In this document: piece after piece, positions 44,042-53,591 of the stretch
Layout: each line of letters opens with the position of its first letter
Numbering within the stretch: the stretch's first letter is position 1
Assembly (NCBI GenBank): GCA_030065235.1
Contig: JASJDC010000001.1
Coordinates: 1-64,000, forward strand
Direction: 5' to 3'
Source of the DNA: Alphaproteobacteria bacterium
GTDB lineage: Bacteria; Pseudomonadota; Alphaproteobacteria; UBA8366; Aestuariispiraceae
Length of the DNA stretch: 64,000 nt
The notes under the pieces: model-generated
What the model was told of the DNA's origin: nothing
Databases searched by the model: none
What the model saw: the letters and a program-made list of their open reading frames with translations, nothing else
Made by a program: the position numbers and the translations under genes

Positions 44042-45346
44042 GTGAAGAACAAAAAAGTGACGGACAGTAAAAAGATGATCAATTTCGAAGGGGCCTATGA
44101 CGCCTTCTTTGACGGTAGTCTCACGGCGCTGAAAGAGGCCGGAAACTATCGCTATTTCGCTAACCTGGAGCGCTTGGCGGATGCGTTCCCCATCGCGATG
44201 CATCATGGCCCTGACGGGCCGAAAGAAGTGACCGTCTGGTGCTCGAACGACTATCTCGGCATGGGCCAGAACCCGATGGTGCGCGACGCTATGGTCGGCG
44301 CGATTGGCGCGCAGGGCGCTGGCGCTGGCGGCACGCGCAATATTTCCGGCACCAACCACTTGCATGGCGCACTGGAGCGCAGCCTGGCTAATTTGCATCG
44401 CAAAGAGGCGGCGCTGATCTTCACCTCCGGCTATGTCGCGAACATGACGACGCTCTCGACGCTGGCCGGGCGGCTGCCGGGCTGCATCGTCTATTCCGAT
44501 GAATTGAACCATAATTCGATGATCGAGGGCATTCGGCATTCGAAAGCGCAAAAGCGGGTGTTCCGGCACAACGACCCAGCGCATCTCGACGAGTTGATGG
44601 CGGCGGACGATCCGGCGGCGCCGAAGCTGGTCGCCTTTGAATCCGTCTATTCGATGGATGGCGATATCGCGCCGATCGGCGCCATTCTGGATGTGGTTGA
44701 GAAGCATAACGGCCTGTCCTTCCTCGACGAGGTCCACGCGGTCGGCATGTATGGCGCGCGGGGCGGCGGGGTGGCCGAGCGTGACGGCGTCATGGACCGG
44801 GTCGACATCATGCAGGGCACGTTGGCCAAGGCTTTCGGCGTCATCGGCGGCTATATCGCGGCGAGCGAGAAACTGGTCGATTTCGTGCGCTCCTTCGGCA
44901 ACGGCTTCATCTTCACCTCGGCGCTGCCGCCGGCGATTGCGGCCGGCGCGCTGAAATCGATCGAAATCCTAAAGAACGGTCAGGCGATCCGCGCCCGGCA
45001 TCAGGAACGCGCCGCAACCCTGAAGCGCCGACTGGCGGAGGAGGGGATACCGGTCCTGCCGTCCGTCACCCATATCGTACCGGTCTTTGTCGGCGATCCG
45101 GTGAAATGCCGGGCCGCTTCGGACATGCTGATGGATGTGCATGCGATCTATGTGCAGCCGATCAACTATCCGACGGTGCCGAAAGGGACGGAACGGTTGC
45201 GCATCACGCCGACGCCGTTGCATGACGACGCCTCAATGGATGGGCTGATCGCGGCGCTGAACAAGGTTTGGGAGGCGTTGGACCTGGAGCGTTCCACGAT
45301 CGACGCCGATCTCGACCAGCGCGTGTTGAAGCACGCGGCTCTCTGA
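44042..45346 (+). CDS. hemA: 5-aminolevulinate synthase
   Basis: The first enzyme of the alphaproteobacterial (C4, Shemin) haem pathway: glycine plus succinyl-CoA to 5-aminolevulinate, PLP-dependent. Diagnostic segments are VWCSNDYLGMGQNP, GAGAGGTRNISGTNHLHGALE, SDELNHNSMIEGIRHS, LDEVHAVGMYG, and the PLP Lys in GTLAKAFGVIGGY. Start: a GTG at 44042 behind GGGGAAG gives 434 residues; an ATG at 44075 would remove 11 residues and is close to the family norm, so the start is uncertain. Confidence 0.95.
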   Translation: MKNKKVTDSKKMINFEGAYDAFFDGSLTALKEAGNYRYFANLERLADAFPIAMHHGPDGPKEVTVWCSNDYLGMGQNPMVRDAMVGAIGAQGAGAGGTRNISGTNHLHGALERSLANLHRKEAALIFTSGYVANMTTLSTLAGRLPGCIVYSDELNHNSMIEGIRHSKAQKRVFRHNDPAHLDELMAADDPAAPKLVAFESVYSMDGDIAPIGAILDVVEKHNGLSFLDEVHAVGMYGARGGGVAERDGVMDRVDIMQGTLAKAFGVIGGYIAASEKLVDFVRSFGNGFIFTSALPPAIAAGALKSIEILKNGQAIRARHQERAATLKRRLAEEGIPVLPSVTHIVPVFVGDPVKCRAASDMLMDVHAIYVQPINYPTVPKGTERLRITPTPLHDDASMDGLIAALNKVWEALDLERSTIDADLDQRVLKHAAL

Positions 45347-45391
45347 CTAGATCTTAAGTCTGGTCCAACCCTTCGCTGATCAGGCTTTTTC

Positions 45392-45928
45392 ATGTTCGGT
45401 CAAAAACCGCTGACCGCCGCGGAGACGATGCGGCTCGCCGTCTTGGGCGTCTTGACCCAGGGCGATCTCAGCTACGCCGATCTGGCGGTTGCGGCCCGCC
45501 GCTTTGTCGAACGGCTGGTGGGGCCATCGCTCGATCTGCTCGGCTCGTCGCTTGAAGTTTTGCGTCTGGAGGGGCTGATCGAAGGGCGCGACGGCGCGTC
45601 GGGCGATGCGGCGATCATGACGCTGACCGATGCGGGCCATTCCGCCTTTGAGACGCTGATGGCGGCGCCCTTGCGCGCGCCGCTCAACGATATTCAACGG
45701 CTCAGTCTGGCGCTTAAGATGCGGTATCTCGACGGCATCGCCGAGGATGACCGGCTCGACCAGATGGAAATGGTGCTGGAAATCGCGGAGAGCGAAATCG
45801 CGCGGCTGGAAGACATCGCCGATGCGGCGGGCCCCGACGTGTTCTCGGAATGGCGCGCCGCCGAACTCGGTCGCGCCCAAGCGCTGCGCGCGATGGCGGC
45901 GAAGGCGCTTAACGGCGAGGTCGCCTGA
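45392..45928 (+). CDS. PadR-like hypothetical protein
   Basis: A 178-residue protein that may be a PadR-type winged-helix regulator. The N-terminal part (MRLAVLGVLTQGDLSYADL, then LEVLRLEGLIEGRDG and LTDAGHSAFETLMAA) fits a PadR-like DNA-binding unit, and the C-terminal half is helical (KMRYLDGIAEDDRLDQMEMVLEIAESEI) as in the dimer region of that family. The similarity is weak. It follows hemA by 45 bases. Targets are unknown. Confidence 0.55.
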   Translation: MFGQKPLTAAETMRLAVLGVLTQGDLSYADLAVAARRFVERLVGPSLDLLGSSLEVLRLEGLIEGRDGASGDAAIMTLTDAGHSAFETLMAAPLRAPLNDIQRLSLALKMRYLDGIAEDDRLDQMEMVLEIAESEIARLEDIADAAGPDVFSEWRAAELGRAQALRAMAAKALNGEVA

Positions 45929-45958
45929 CTGGGCTAGCTGGATACGGCCTCGGCCCAA

Positions 45959-47713
45959 TCAGCGCCTGTCTGTTGTCGCGGCCTCACCGTCTCCGATCTC
46001 AGCCGCCAGCGCCACGGCCGATGCCGGGGCTTGCGATGCGTGATCGGGCTCGTCTCCATCGTCCATTCGGATCCGCACCTCGCGGCCGGCGAAGTGGATT
46101 CCCTCTTTTTCGAACGCCTCTTGGATCCTGGCGTAGACGATCTTGCGTAGCGTGAATTGATCTCCGGGTCTCGTCATGTATTTGACCCGGATCACGATGC
46201 CGAAATCGTCGAGCTGCAACACGCCCTGCGATTTGAGCGGCTCTAGGAACTGCGGGCCGAGCTCAGGATCCTCCAGGAGTTCAAGGCCAAGCTTCTTGAT
46301 GATCCTGCGCACTCGATCGGGGTCTGTTCCGAAGGGGACTCGGATTGGCAATTTCATAATGACCCAATCCCGGGAAAGGTTGGTCACCTGCTGGATTTCG
46401 CTGAACGGAATCGTGTTGAGCGGGCCGTTATGATGGCGAAGCTGGATGGAGCGCACGGAAATCTTCTCCACCGTTCCTTTCGCCTTGCCGGTCTGGATAT
46501 ATTCGCCCTCGCGGAAGGCGTCGTCGATCAGAAAGAAAACGCCGGACAGGACGTCTCGGACAAGCGACTGAGCGCCGAATCCAATGGCGATGCCGCCGAC
46601 GCCAAGACCAGTGACGATCGAATAGACCGGAAACCCGAAATCCTGACCCGCCGCGACCAGAATCCCGACAACCACCAGACCGACGATCACCCAGCTCGCC
46701 AGATGGATGAGCCTGGCGCTTGCGGCGGTCGGGTCCAGTTTTCGCGCGCGTATGACCAGCTTCGCGCAGAGGGTGATGAGCAAGCCTGCAAGCCAGGTCA
46801 ACGCCGTGTAGCGAAGCACCGCGAGCGCATAGACGGCGAAGACCAGAACACCGCCGGTGATGTTGATCACTTCGTCGATGAACCATTCGCTCGCGACAAT
46901 CGCCGCGGTCCCGAACGCCACGGCGATCAGGAGCAATGGTCGCAGCGGCGCCGCTTGAAATCGGTCGGCGTCGCCAGCGAGCGGCGATGGCCTTCGGGCG
47001 AGCCAGATTGCGGGGGCCATCGCCAAGACCAGCGCAAGGGCGGTCAAGAGCAGAGCGATCCATTGCCAATATGTCTGGCCGGCGAGAACGCCCTTGCTCC
47101 AATCGGGAAAGAAATCGCTCCATCCGAGCTCCAGCCCTCTGCCGGGCGTTGTCAGGTAGGCGGTGTAGATGCCGGGCGTCGCCGTGTCTTGGTAAGGGTA
47201 GGCGCGCACGCGATCATAGAATTCACGCGCCCGCGCGACCGTTTCGGGGGTGAACAGATACTCGCCGGCGCGCGGACCGTCCGCGACGCGACGGATCTTG
47301 ATTGGCGTATTCGGAACAGCCCAGCTTTCGGGCGCGTTGGGGCCGGCTGTCGGGATCGCGCTCTGGTCCAGCCGCTCCAGCCGATCCAGCACTTCCTTAA
47401 GCAAGAGCGCGGCTTCAATCCCGGTATTCTCACGAAGCTCTGGCGGAACCGCTGAGAGGTCGAGGCAGCGGACCGCGCGCGCAAGCGCCTCAAAAGACCC
47501 GGAAGCGCCGGGCGTTCCCGCGATCCGATAGGCATCCTCCAGGCTTGTGATGAAAGCCTCCATCGTGTTGCGCGGACCGCTGGTGTCCGGCGGCTTCAAA
47601 GGATGCGCGCTCAATGCTGGGTTTGCCTGAACAGGAGAGGCAGACACGACGCCAACGAAAATAAGCGCTAGGACCTGGCGCATTGGCGTCATGAGAGCGT
47701 TTTGATCGATCAT
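45959..47713 (-). CDS. MscS-family mechanosensitive channel
   Basis: A 584-residue MscS-type channel with a large N-terminal part. A signal peptide (VLALIFVGVVSASPVQA) and an extracellular domain of about 180 residues are followed by four or five membrane helices. The pore-lining helix and the beta domain are the conserved FGAQSLVRDVLSGVFFLIDDAFREGEYIQ and RSIQLRHHNGPLNTIPFSEI. Such channels release solutes under hypoosmotic shock. It is last in the minus-strand operon with the glycan genes, 48 bases after the PgaB-like gene. Confidence 0.88.
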   Translation of the reverse strand: MIDQNALMTPMRQVLALIFVGVVSASPVQANPALSAHPLKPPDTSGPRNTMEAFITSLEDAYRIAGTPGASGSFEALARAVRCLDLSAVPPELRENTGIEAALLLKEVLDRLERLDQSAIPTAGPNAPESWAVPNTPIKIRRVADGPRAGEYLFTPETVARAREFYDRVRAYPYQDTATPGIYTAYLTTPGRGLELGWSDFFPDWSKGVLAGQTYWQWIALLLTALALVLAMAPAIWLARRPSPLAGDADRFQAAPLRPLLLIAVAFGTAAIVASEWFIDEVINITGGVLVFAVYALAVLRYTALTWLAGLLITLCAKLVIRARKLDPTAASARLIHLASWVIVGLVVVGILVAAGQDFGFPVYSIVTGLGVGGIAIGFGAQSLVRDVLSGVFFLIDDAFREGEYIQTGKAKGTVEKISVRSIQLRHHNGPLNTIPFSEIQQVTNLSRDWVIMKLPIRVPFGTDPDRVRRIIKKLGLELLEDPELGPQFLEPLKSQGVLQLDDFGIVIRVKYMTRPGDQFTLRKIVYARIQEAFEKEGIHFAGREVRIRMDDGDEPDHASQAPASAVALAAEIGDGEAATTDRR

Positions 47714-47761
47714 CGCTGTTCCATCCTTAGGGGGAACTCGAAAACGCCGGGGCGCGCTAAC

Positions 47762-49501
47762 CTAACGCCGGAAAGCGTCGGGGCCGCTCGGCGGCAGGTC
47801 GTAACCGCCGCCGCTGGCGGCGAAAGAGAACGGATAAGCGTAGATCGACACGCCTTCGCTTCCGAACTCGGCGCGCGCCAGGGAGGCTGCGACATCGGAC
47901 GGGGTGATCCGCCTGAGGCCCGGTTCCTGATAGGCTTCGATCCCGGTCCAGATCGGCGTGCGTCCGACTTGGTAACGAGCTTGCGTCTGAACCCGATCGA
48001 TCCAGGCGGCGGGCTCGCCGACCAGGCGGTTGTAGGCCATGGGCAAAACGATATCGAGCGCGGGGGCGAGCCTCGCATAGTCTTGTGCGTAGGCGTCCCG
48101 GGCGCGGAAATCCGTGGCGGCTTCGCCAAGCAGCGCGGCTGAGAGTAGAACCCCGTCCGGCAGCGTCGACTTGATCTCTTCGACCAGCCCGGCGATGGCG
48201 TCGGCGCGCCATACGGTCCAGGTCACGAAGTGATCGGCGAGGATTTGTGTCGGCGTCAGGTCGGCGCTTAAGTCGTGCTCCGTTAAGAACCGCTCGATGA
48301 CGCCGGCGGAGAAACCGGCGTTCAGGCCGGGATAGCGGATATAGTCCAGATGCAGCCCGTCCAATGCATAGTCGGCGGCCAACCTCTTCACCGTATCGAG
48401 CAATTGGCGGCGCGCGTCCGGATGATGCGGCGACAGCCAATCCGCTAGAGGGGCGCCCACCGCGTCACGCATCGCCCAGTCCGGATGAGCCCTCACCAGC
48501 GTATCGTTTTTCAGAACGGGCAGCCAGGCATGCACTTTGATCCCGGCCTGTTTCAGCGTCGACAGCATGGATTCGAAACGACTCTCTCCGTCCGTCGTTT
48601 GGGTGTAGTCCTCGCCCTCCGGGCTGCGCGCCATCAGGAATGCATCGCCGATCCCGGCCTCAGTCAGGGATCGCGCCGCGTGCTCCGGGTCGAGCGGTCC
48701 ATGCGCCAAGCTGATCCAGGCCGCGCGGTTCTCGCTTCGAACCGCCTGGACGCCCGCCATATAGGCGTCGGCGCTGAGAAAGACGCCATCCTGCGCCTCG
48801 ACATGGGCGATAAAGTCCGCGAGCACGCTCGGGTGGCCGCCGATGACGCTCGGATGCAGCAGGATGACAAAGGGGCGGCCGGTTCGCCGGCGCGTTTCAT
48901 AGCCACGCTTGAGCCAATCCAGAACCTCGGAATCGGACATGTCCAGGCGCGTGAACAGGTCGTAGTCCGAGGCCAGGATGTCATCCTGTGAAATCGGCAA
49001 GCCGGTCAGCGGCCCAATGTCATTCCATCGCTCCAGGCCGGATGATGTGTAGCTGAAGCCCTTGCGCGCCAGCGTCGCCTCGACCGTTTCATTGGTTGCC
49101 AGATAGGGCGCGCGATACCAGTCTGGGGCGCGGCCCAACACTGTGCGATGCGCGTTGATCGCCCAGTCCGTCTCGGTCGCCAGCCGTTCTGGCGTCAATT
49201 CTGTGGCGTTATCGTGGGTGAAGCCGTGGCTGCCGAGCGCGCCCTTCTCGGCCAGGCCTCGGGCGAAGTCCGGGAACATTTCGACGAGCCAGCCCAGCAT
49301 GAAATAGGTCGCCGGAACCTGCAGATCGAGCTGGGTTAGGGTTTCGATATCCTCGACCGCCTCGACGTCGATGGTCAGCAAGACCGGCGTCTTGCCGCCC
49401 CAAATCGGTTCAGCGCGCGCCGGGATCGCCGCTGCCGCAAGCCCCGCCAGCACGGCGAACGCCGCGCAGAAATGGCGTCTTTGGTCCCATCCTATCACCA
49501 T
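47762..49501 (-). CDS. PgaB-like polysaccharide deacetylase / glycoside hydrolase
   Basis: A 579-residue exported protein with two modules. After the signal peptide (FAVLAGLAAAAIPARA) comes a CE4-type deacetylase (about 38-250): LTIDVEAVED, GSHGFTHDNATEL and YRAPY are its metal and catalytic motifs. The second half (about 255-579) is a GH153/GHL10-like TIM-barrel (YALDGLHLDYIRYPGLN, DIVLPMAYN), the same order as in PgaB, which deacetylates and cuts poly-N-acetylglucosamine. No pgaA or pgaD is seen. The ATG at 49501 overlaps the glycosyltransferase stop by seven bases with GGGAGG upstream, so they are coupled. Confidence 0.8.
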   Translation of the reverse strand: MVIGWDQRRHFCAAFAVLAGLAAAAIPARAEPIWGGKTPVLLTIDVEAVEDIETLTQLDLQVPATYFMLGWLVEMFPDFARGLAEKGALGSHGFTHDNATELTPERLATETDWAINAHRTVLGRAPDWYRAPYLATNETVEATLARKGFSYTSSGLERWNDIGPLTGLPISQDDILASDYDLFTRLDMSDSEVLDWLKRGYETRRRTGRPFVILLHPSVIGGHPSVLADFIAHVEAQDGVFLSADAYMAGVQAVRSENRAAWISLAHGPLDPEHAARSLTEAGIGDAFLMARSPEGEDYTQTTDGESRFESMLSTLKQAGIKVHAWLPVLKNDTLVRAHPDWAMRDAVGAPLADWLSPHHPDARRQLLDTVKRLAADYALDGLHLDYIRYPGLNAGFSAGVIERFLTEHDLSADLTPTQILADHFVTWTVWRADAIAGLVEEIKSTLPDGVLLSAALLGEAATDFRARDAYAQDYARLAPALDIVLPMAYNRLVGEPAAWIDRVQTQARYQVGRTPIWTGIEAYQEPGLRRITPSDVAASLARAEFGSEGVSIYAYPFSFAASGGGYDLPPSGPDAFRR

Positions 49502-50862
49502 GCCCGCCTCCCGCCGCGCAACTCACTGTACAGAGCCTGTAGTCTAACGAAAGCGAGAAACAGTTTCATCGGCTTTAACAGCCCGCACCATACCAAGAAT
49601 CGCGGGGACCGTTGGCCGGCGAGCGCCAGCGCCAAGGCCATCAGGCCGGAGGCCAACAGTTCGATCAGCAGGATCGAGATCAGGATCTGCGCGAAACCGA
49701 CGGCGCCAAGACCGGCCGCCAATCCCAACGCCGCGATCACCGCCAATAAGACAAGGTCGAGCGCGAGCATGAAGAAGCCGCCTATCAGGTAGGTCGGCAG
49801 CCAGAAAAGCGAAAACAGCCCGTAGCGCGCGCTGGACCACATGCCGCGATGAATCATCAGGGTTTGAAGCATGCCGCGGGCCCAACGCAATCGCTGGCGA
49901 TGAAGATCAACCCAAGTTCCAGGCGCGTCCGTCAGGGCCAAAGCCTCTGGCGCATAGGCGACGTGATGACCGGCCTGGATGATTTCCAGCGTCGCGTCGA
50001 AATCCTCGGTCAGTGTGCGTGCGCGAAAGCCGCCGATCTGCTCCAGCACGGCGCGCCGCACCGCCAACAAAGGGCCGGGCAATATGGCGATCGGGCAATC
50101 GCTGCCGGCCTGGGCGGTTTTGATCACCTGCTGGCCATAGGCGTATTCCAAGTCTTGCAGACTGTGCAGGAAGCCTTTGGGCGAGAGCAGGCCGACCCGA
50201 CCCGCGACAGCGCCGGTCTTGGGATCGGCGAGCGGTTTGACGATCTGTGACAGCGCGTCGGAGGCGAGCGCCGTGTCCGCATCCGTTGTGACGATCAGTT
50301 CGCCTTGGGCCTCGGCGACGCCCGCGTTCAACGCCTCTGCTTTGCCGCGATTGCGCGACAGCGAGAGCACCCGGACGCCGGCCGCTTCGGCGCGGTCTCG
50401 GGTCCGGTCCTGCGATCCGTCATCGACAACGAGGATCTCGTAGTCCGGATAATCCTGACTTTTCGCGGCCTCCAGCGTTTCTGCGATGCAGGCTTCTTCA
50501 TTGTAAGCGGGGATGATGAGACTGATGCGCGGCAGTTTCTGGTCGTCGACTGCGCTGTATAGCGGGCGGTCGCGCCGGAATCCGCTCCACGCCATGTAGA
50601 GCAAGGCGGGGCAAAGCGCCGAAAAAGCATAGAAGGCGAAGAGACCGGCGAACACGCCGCTCAAAGGCGGCGCTGAGGGGGGCGGGACAAGGCCGAAGGG
50701 CGTCAAGGCTTCGGCCAGGGCCAGGCCGACAAAGGCGGCGGCGCCGAAGCATACGCCCAGCGCCGCCAAGACCGCGCGGTTCACGCCAAAATTGCGCGGC
50801 GGATGTCCGGTTCGGATCAATCGGTCGGTCTGGTCACATGGTTCCGCGATAATTGCCGCCAT
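49495..50862 (-). CDS. membrane glycosyltransferase, family 2 (PgaC-like)
   Basis: A 455-residue processive-type GT2. N-terminal helices (AVLAALGVCFGAAAFVGLAL, GVFAGLFAFYAFSALC) precede the catalytic domain: SLIIPAYNEEACIAETL, DDGSQDRT, the Asp motif TTDADTAL, and TEDFDATL plus RQRLRWARG (QRxRW, the processive signature). More helices follow. It is probably the synthase for a beta-linked polysaccharide such as poly-N-acetylglucosamine, given the coupled PgaB-like gene. ATG 50862 lies within the SDR gene end (29 bases); a TTG just after that stop is an alternative start. Confidence 0.85.
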   Translation of the reverse strand: MAAIIAEPCDQTDRLIRTGHPPRNFGVNRAVLAALGVCFGAAAFVGLALAEALTPFGLVPPPSAPPLSGVFAGLFAFYAFSALCPALLYMAWSGFRRDRPLYSAVDDQKLPRISLIIPAYNEEACIAETLEAAKSQDYPDYEILVVDDGSQDRTRDRAEAAGVRVLSLSRNRGKAEALNAGVAEAQGELIVTTDADTALASDALSQIVKPLADPKTGAVAGRVGLLSPKGFLHSLQDLEYAYGQQVIKTAQAGSDCPIAILPGPLLAVRRAVLEQIGGFRARTLTEDFDATLEIIQAGHHVAYAPEALALTDAPGTWVDLHRQRLRWARGMLQTLMIHRGMWSSARYGLFSLFWLPTYLIGGFFMLALDLVLLAVIAALGLAAGLGAVGFAQILISILLIELLASGLMALALALAGQRSPRFLVWCGLLKPMKLFLAFVRLQALYSELRGGRRAW

Positions 50863-51601
50863 CGAGCAATAGGTTCTGGCCGGTGATAAAGCCGGATTTG
50901 GCGCTGCACAGGAAGGCGCAGGCGTCGCCGAACTCTTCGGGCTGGCCGACTCTGCCCGCCGGATTTCCGGCGCCGATTTTTGCAACCGCTTCGGCGACAT
51001 CGCCGCCCGCCGCGCGAACAGGTCCGGTCAGGCGCTCTGTTTCGAACGGGCCGGGCAGGATGTTGTTGATCGTGACATTGTGCTTCACCGTTTCGCGGCT
51101 GAGCCCCGCGACAAAACCGGTCAGGCCGGCGCGCGCGGCGTTCGACAGGCAGAGATCGTGGATCGGCTGGCGCACGGCGGCCGAGGTAATGTTCACAATG
51201 CGGCCGAAGCCGCGTTCCATCATCCCGTCGACGACCGCGGTGATGAGTTCGATCGCCGTGATCATATTGCCATTGACCGCCGCCATCCAATCCTCGGCGG
51301 TGAAGTCGCGAAAGTCGCCGCGCGGCGGGCCACCGGCGTTGTTGACCAGAATATCGGGGTTCGGGCAGGCCGCCAGGGCGGCGGCGCGCCCCTCTGGCGT
51401 CTTTATATCGCCGGCGACGGGCGTCACGGTTACACCTGTCTCGGCTTCAATCTCCCGGGCTGTGTCGGCGAGGGCCTCGGCGTTCCGGGCGGTGATCACC
51501 AAATCAACGCCTTCCCGAGCCAGCGCCAGAGCGCTCGCCTTGCCAAGCCCCTTGCTCGCCGCGCAGACGATCGCCTTTTTTCCTGTCAAACCCAGATCCA
51601 T
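50834..51601 (-). CDS. short-chain dehydrogenase/reductase
   Basis: A 255-residue SDR with the cofactor motif CAASKGLGKA (about residue 12), NNAGGPPRGDFRDF, and NITSAAVRQPIHDLCLSNAARAG where Tyr in the usual YxxxK is replaced: the segment reads LSNAARAG, so the catalytic Tyr/Lys pair may be missing. Start ATG 51601 follows AGGAGTG. It heads the minus-strand operon with the GT2 gene. The lost Tyr-Lys suggests it may be inactive or use a different chemistry. Confidence 0.8.
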   Translation of the reverse strand: MDLGLTGKKAIVCAASKGLGKASALALAREGVDLVITARNAEALADTAREIEAETGVTVTPVAGDIKTPEGRAAALAACPNPDILVNNAGGPPRGDFRDFTAEDWMAAVNGNMITAIELITAVVDGMMERGFGRIVNITSAAVRQPIHDLCLSNAARAGLTGFVAGLSRETVKHNVTINNILPGPFETERLTGPVRAAGGDVAEAVAKIGAGNPAGRVGQPEEFGDACAFLCSAKSGFITGQNLLLDGGNYRGTM

Positions 51602-51887
51602 GCTTACACTCCTCACTGCGGCGCAGATGATGCTCGAAAACGCCGAAACTCCGATGAACGAGCGCCGAGTATGTCGTTCCCGCCCTCGCGGTCAATGCGC
51701 GTCAGAATAACGGCGTCGGCGCGGGGCGGGCAAAAGGCGAGGCGCGCTCTTTAGAGCTTGCCTTTCCAGGTCGGCCCGCGCGACCCTAGGCGGCAGAAAA
51801 GGTTCGTGCGATCGCGCAATGGACCGGTAAAGGCGCTTGGCGGTCTGGTCCGGCCGAGCGAGACAGGAGCACTTTGGGAGCATGATC

Positions 51888-53495
51888 ATGCAATACCGAA
51901 AATCACTGTTGGCTGCAGCGGCCGTCGCGGGGGTCGCCTTTGCGGGTCTCGGCGGCGCGCCGTCGGTCGAGGCGAAAACCTTTAAGTACGCCTTTCAGGG
52001 CAGCCTTTCGACCTTGGACCCGCATGGGCTGAACGAAACCTTTCTGCTCGGCACGCTGGGCAATGTCTATGAAGGCCTGACGGCCTATGACGCCGATCTT
52101 CAACTCGTGCCGGCTTTGGCTGAAAGCTGGGAAGTGACGGCGCCGGACACCTGGGTCTTCAATCTGCGCAAAGGCGTCAAATTCCACGGCGGTCAGGATT
52201 TCACCGCCGATGACGTGATCTTTTCCTGGCAAAGAGCCGGCAGCGACGGCTCCGACCAGAAGGTGCGCGCCTCTCTGATCAGCGACATTCGCAAGATCGA
52301 CGATCATACGATCGAGGTGAAAACGGCGGCCCCGAACCCGCTTCTGACCCAAGAAATGGTCCAATTGCTGATCATGGATAAGGAATGGTCGGAAGCGAAC
52401 GGCACCGTCACCGCGACCAGCGTCTCCGGCGGCGAGGAGGGCAATTTCGCCAACCTGAACACCAATGGCACCGGTCCGTTCATGGTGACCGAAAACACGC
52501 AGGACGTCCGCACGGTCTTTCAGCGGTTCGATGGTTATTGGGGGACGACGGACACGAACGTGACCGAAGTGGTCCTGACCCCGATTGCGCAGGATGCGAC
52601 CCGCGTCGCGGCGCTTCTGTCGGGTGAATTGGATCTGGTCTATCCGGTGCCGGTTCAGGATTGGAACCGGCTGGAAGGCGCGGCCGGCGTTCAGCCGCTA
52701 ACCGGGCCGGAAGCGCGGACCATCTTCCTCGGCATGGACCAGTCCCGCGACGAGTTGCTCTATTCAAGCGTCAAGGGCGTGAACCCGTTCAAGGATCAGC
52801 GCGTACGCGCCGCCTTCGCGCACGCCCTGGATCTGAACGCGATCCGCGACCGGGTGATGCGCGGCGCGGCGACGCCGACCGGCGTGATGGTCGCGCCGCA
52901 AATCAACGGTTTCAATGAGGATTTGAATACGCCCTATGAGTATAATCCGGAAAAATCGAAAGCGCTGTTGGCCGAGGCCGGCTATCCGGACGGATTCGAG
53001 GTGACGATCGACTGCCCGAACGATCGCTATGTCAATGACGAGCGGATCTGTCAGGCGGCGGCGAGCATGCTGGCCAAGGTCGGCGTCAAGGTCGAGGTTT
53101 TCGCCCAGCCGAAATCGAAATACTTCGCCAAGGTGTTGCAGCAGAACGGCTATGACACGTCTTTTTATCTACTCGGCTGGACGCCCGGCTCGATCGACAG
53201 CCATAACGTGTTGGCCAACCTGTTGAGCTGCCAGAACGTGGAGAAGAAGATCGGCCTGTTCAATTTGGGGAACTACTGCAACGCCCGAGTCGATGAGATC
53301 ACAGCTCTGGTCGAAAAAGAGACCGATCCGGCCAAGCGCCAGGCGCTGATCGACGAGGCTTTCCGGATCGTCCAAGAGGAGGTCGGTTATCTGCCGATCC
53401 ACCAGCAGCCCTTGAGCTGGGGCGTGCGGGACGGCGTCACGGTCGCGCAGCGCGCAGACAATGTTCTCGACTTCCGGAATGTCGTGGTCCCCTGA
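51888..53495 (+). CDS. peptide-type ABC transporter substrate-binding protein (first set)
   Basis: A 535-residue family 5 extracellular solute-binding protein. The signal peptide (KSLLAAAAVAGVAFAGLG, cleaved near VEA) is followed by a DppA/OppA-like fold: TLDPHGLNETF, SWEVTAPDTWVFNLRKGVKFHGGQDFTADDVIFSW. The second half has DQRVRAAFAHALDLNAI. Start 51888 has GGGAG seven bases upstream. Peptides, opines or other organic solutes are possible ligands. It is the first of two sets in tandem. Confidence 0.9.
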   Translation: MQYRKSLLAAAAVAGVAFAGLGGAPSVEAKTFKYAFQGSLSTLDPHGLNETFLLGTLGNVYEGLTAYDADLQLVPALAESWEVTAPDTWVFNLRKGVKFHGGQDFTADDVIFSWQRAGSDGSDQKVRASLISDIRKIDDHTIEVKTAAPNPLLTQEMVQLLIMDKEWSEANGTVTATSVSGGEEGNFANLNTNGTGPFMVTENTQDVRTVFQRFDGYWGTTDTNVTEVVLTPIAQDATRVAALLSGELDLVYPVPVQDWNRLEGAAGVQPLTGPEARTIFLGMDQSRDELLYSSVKGVNPFKDQRVRAAFAHALDLNAIRDRVMRGAATPTGVMVAPQINGFNEDLNTPYEYNPEKSKALLAEAGYPDGFEVTIDCPNDRYVNDERICQAAASMLAKVGVKVEVFAQPKSKYFAKVLQQNGYDTSFYLLGWTPGSIDSHNVLANLLSCQNVEKKIGLFNLGNYCNARVDEITALVEKETDPAKRQALIDEAFRIVQEEVGYLPIHQQPLSWGVRDGVTVAQRADNVLDFRNVVVP

Positions 53496-53524
53496 TCCCG
53501 GCACGGACTAAGCGCGCAGTAGCG

Positions 53525-53562
53525 ACGGCGGCGGGCATGGGTTTTCCCCCGCCCGCCGCCGT
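53525..53562 (+). terminator. 12-bp perfect hairpin after the first SBP gene
   Basis: ACGGCGGCGGGC (53525-53536) and GCCCGCCGCCGT (53551-53562) pair fully around a 14-base loop, between the first solute-binding-protein gene and its permease. It has no U run, so it may stabilise the SBP mRNA and reduce permease expression. Confidence 0.65.
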
Positions 53563-53591
53563 TGCGCCGCATTGAACCGTCGGGCGCGCCA

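Noticed and set aside
46430-47455. 341-codon plus-strand open frame
   Set aside because: Antisense to the MscS gene; no domain or ribosome-binding site.
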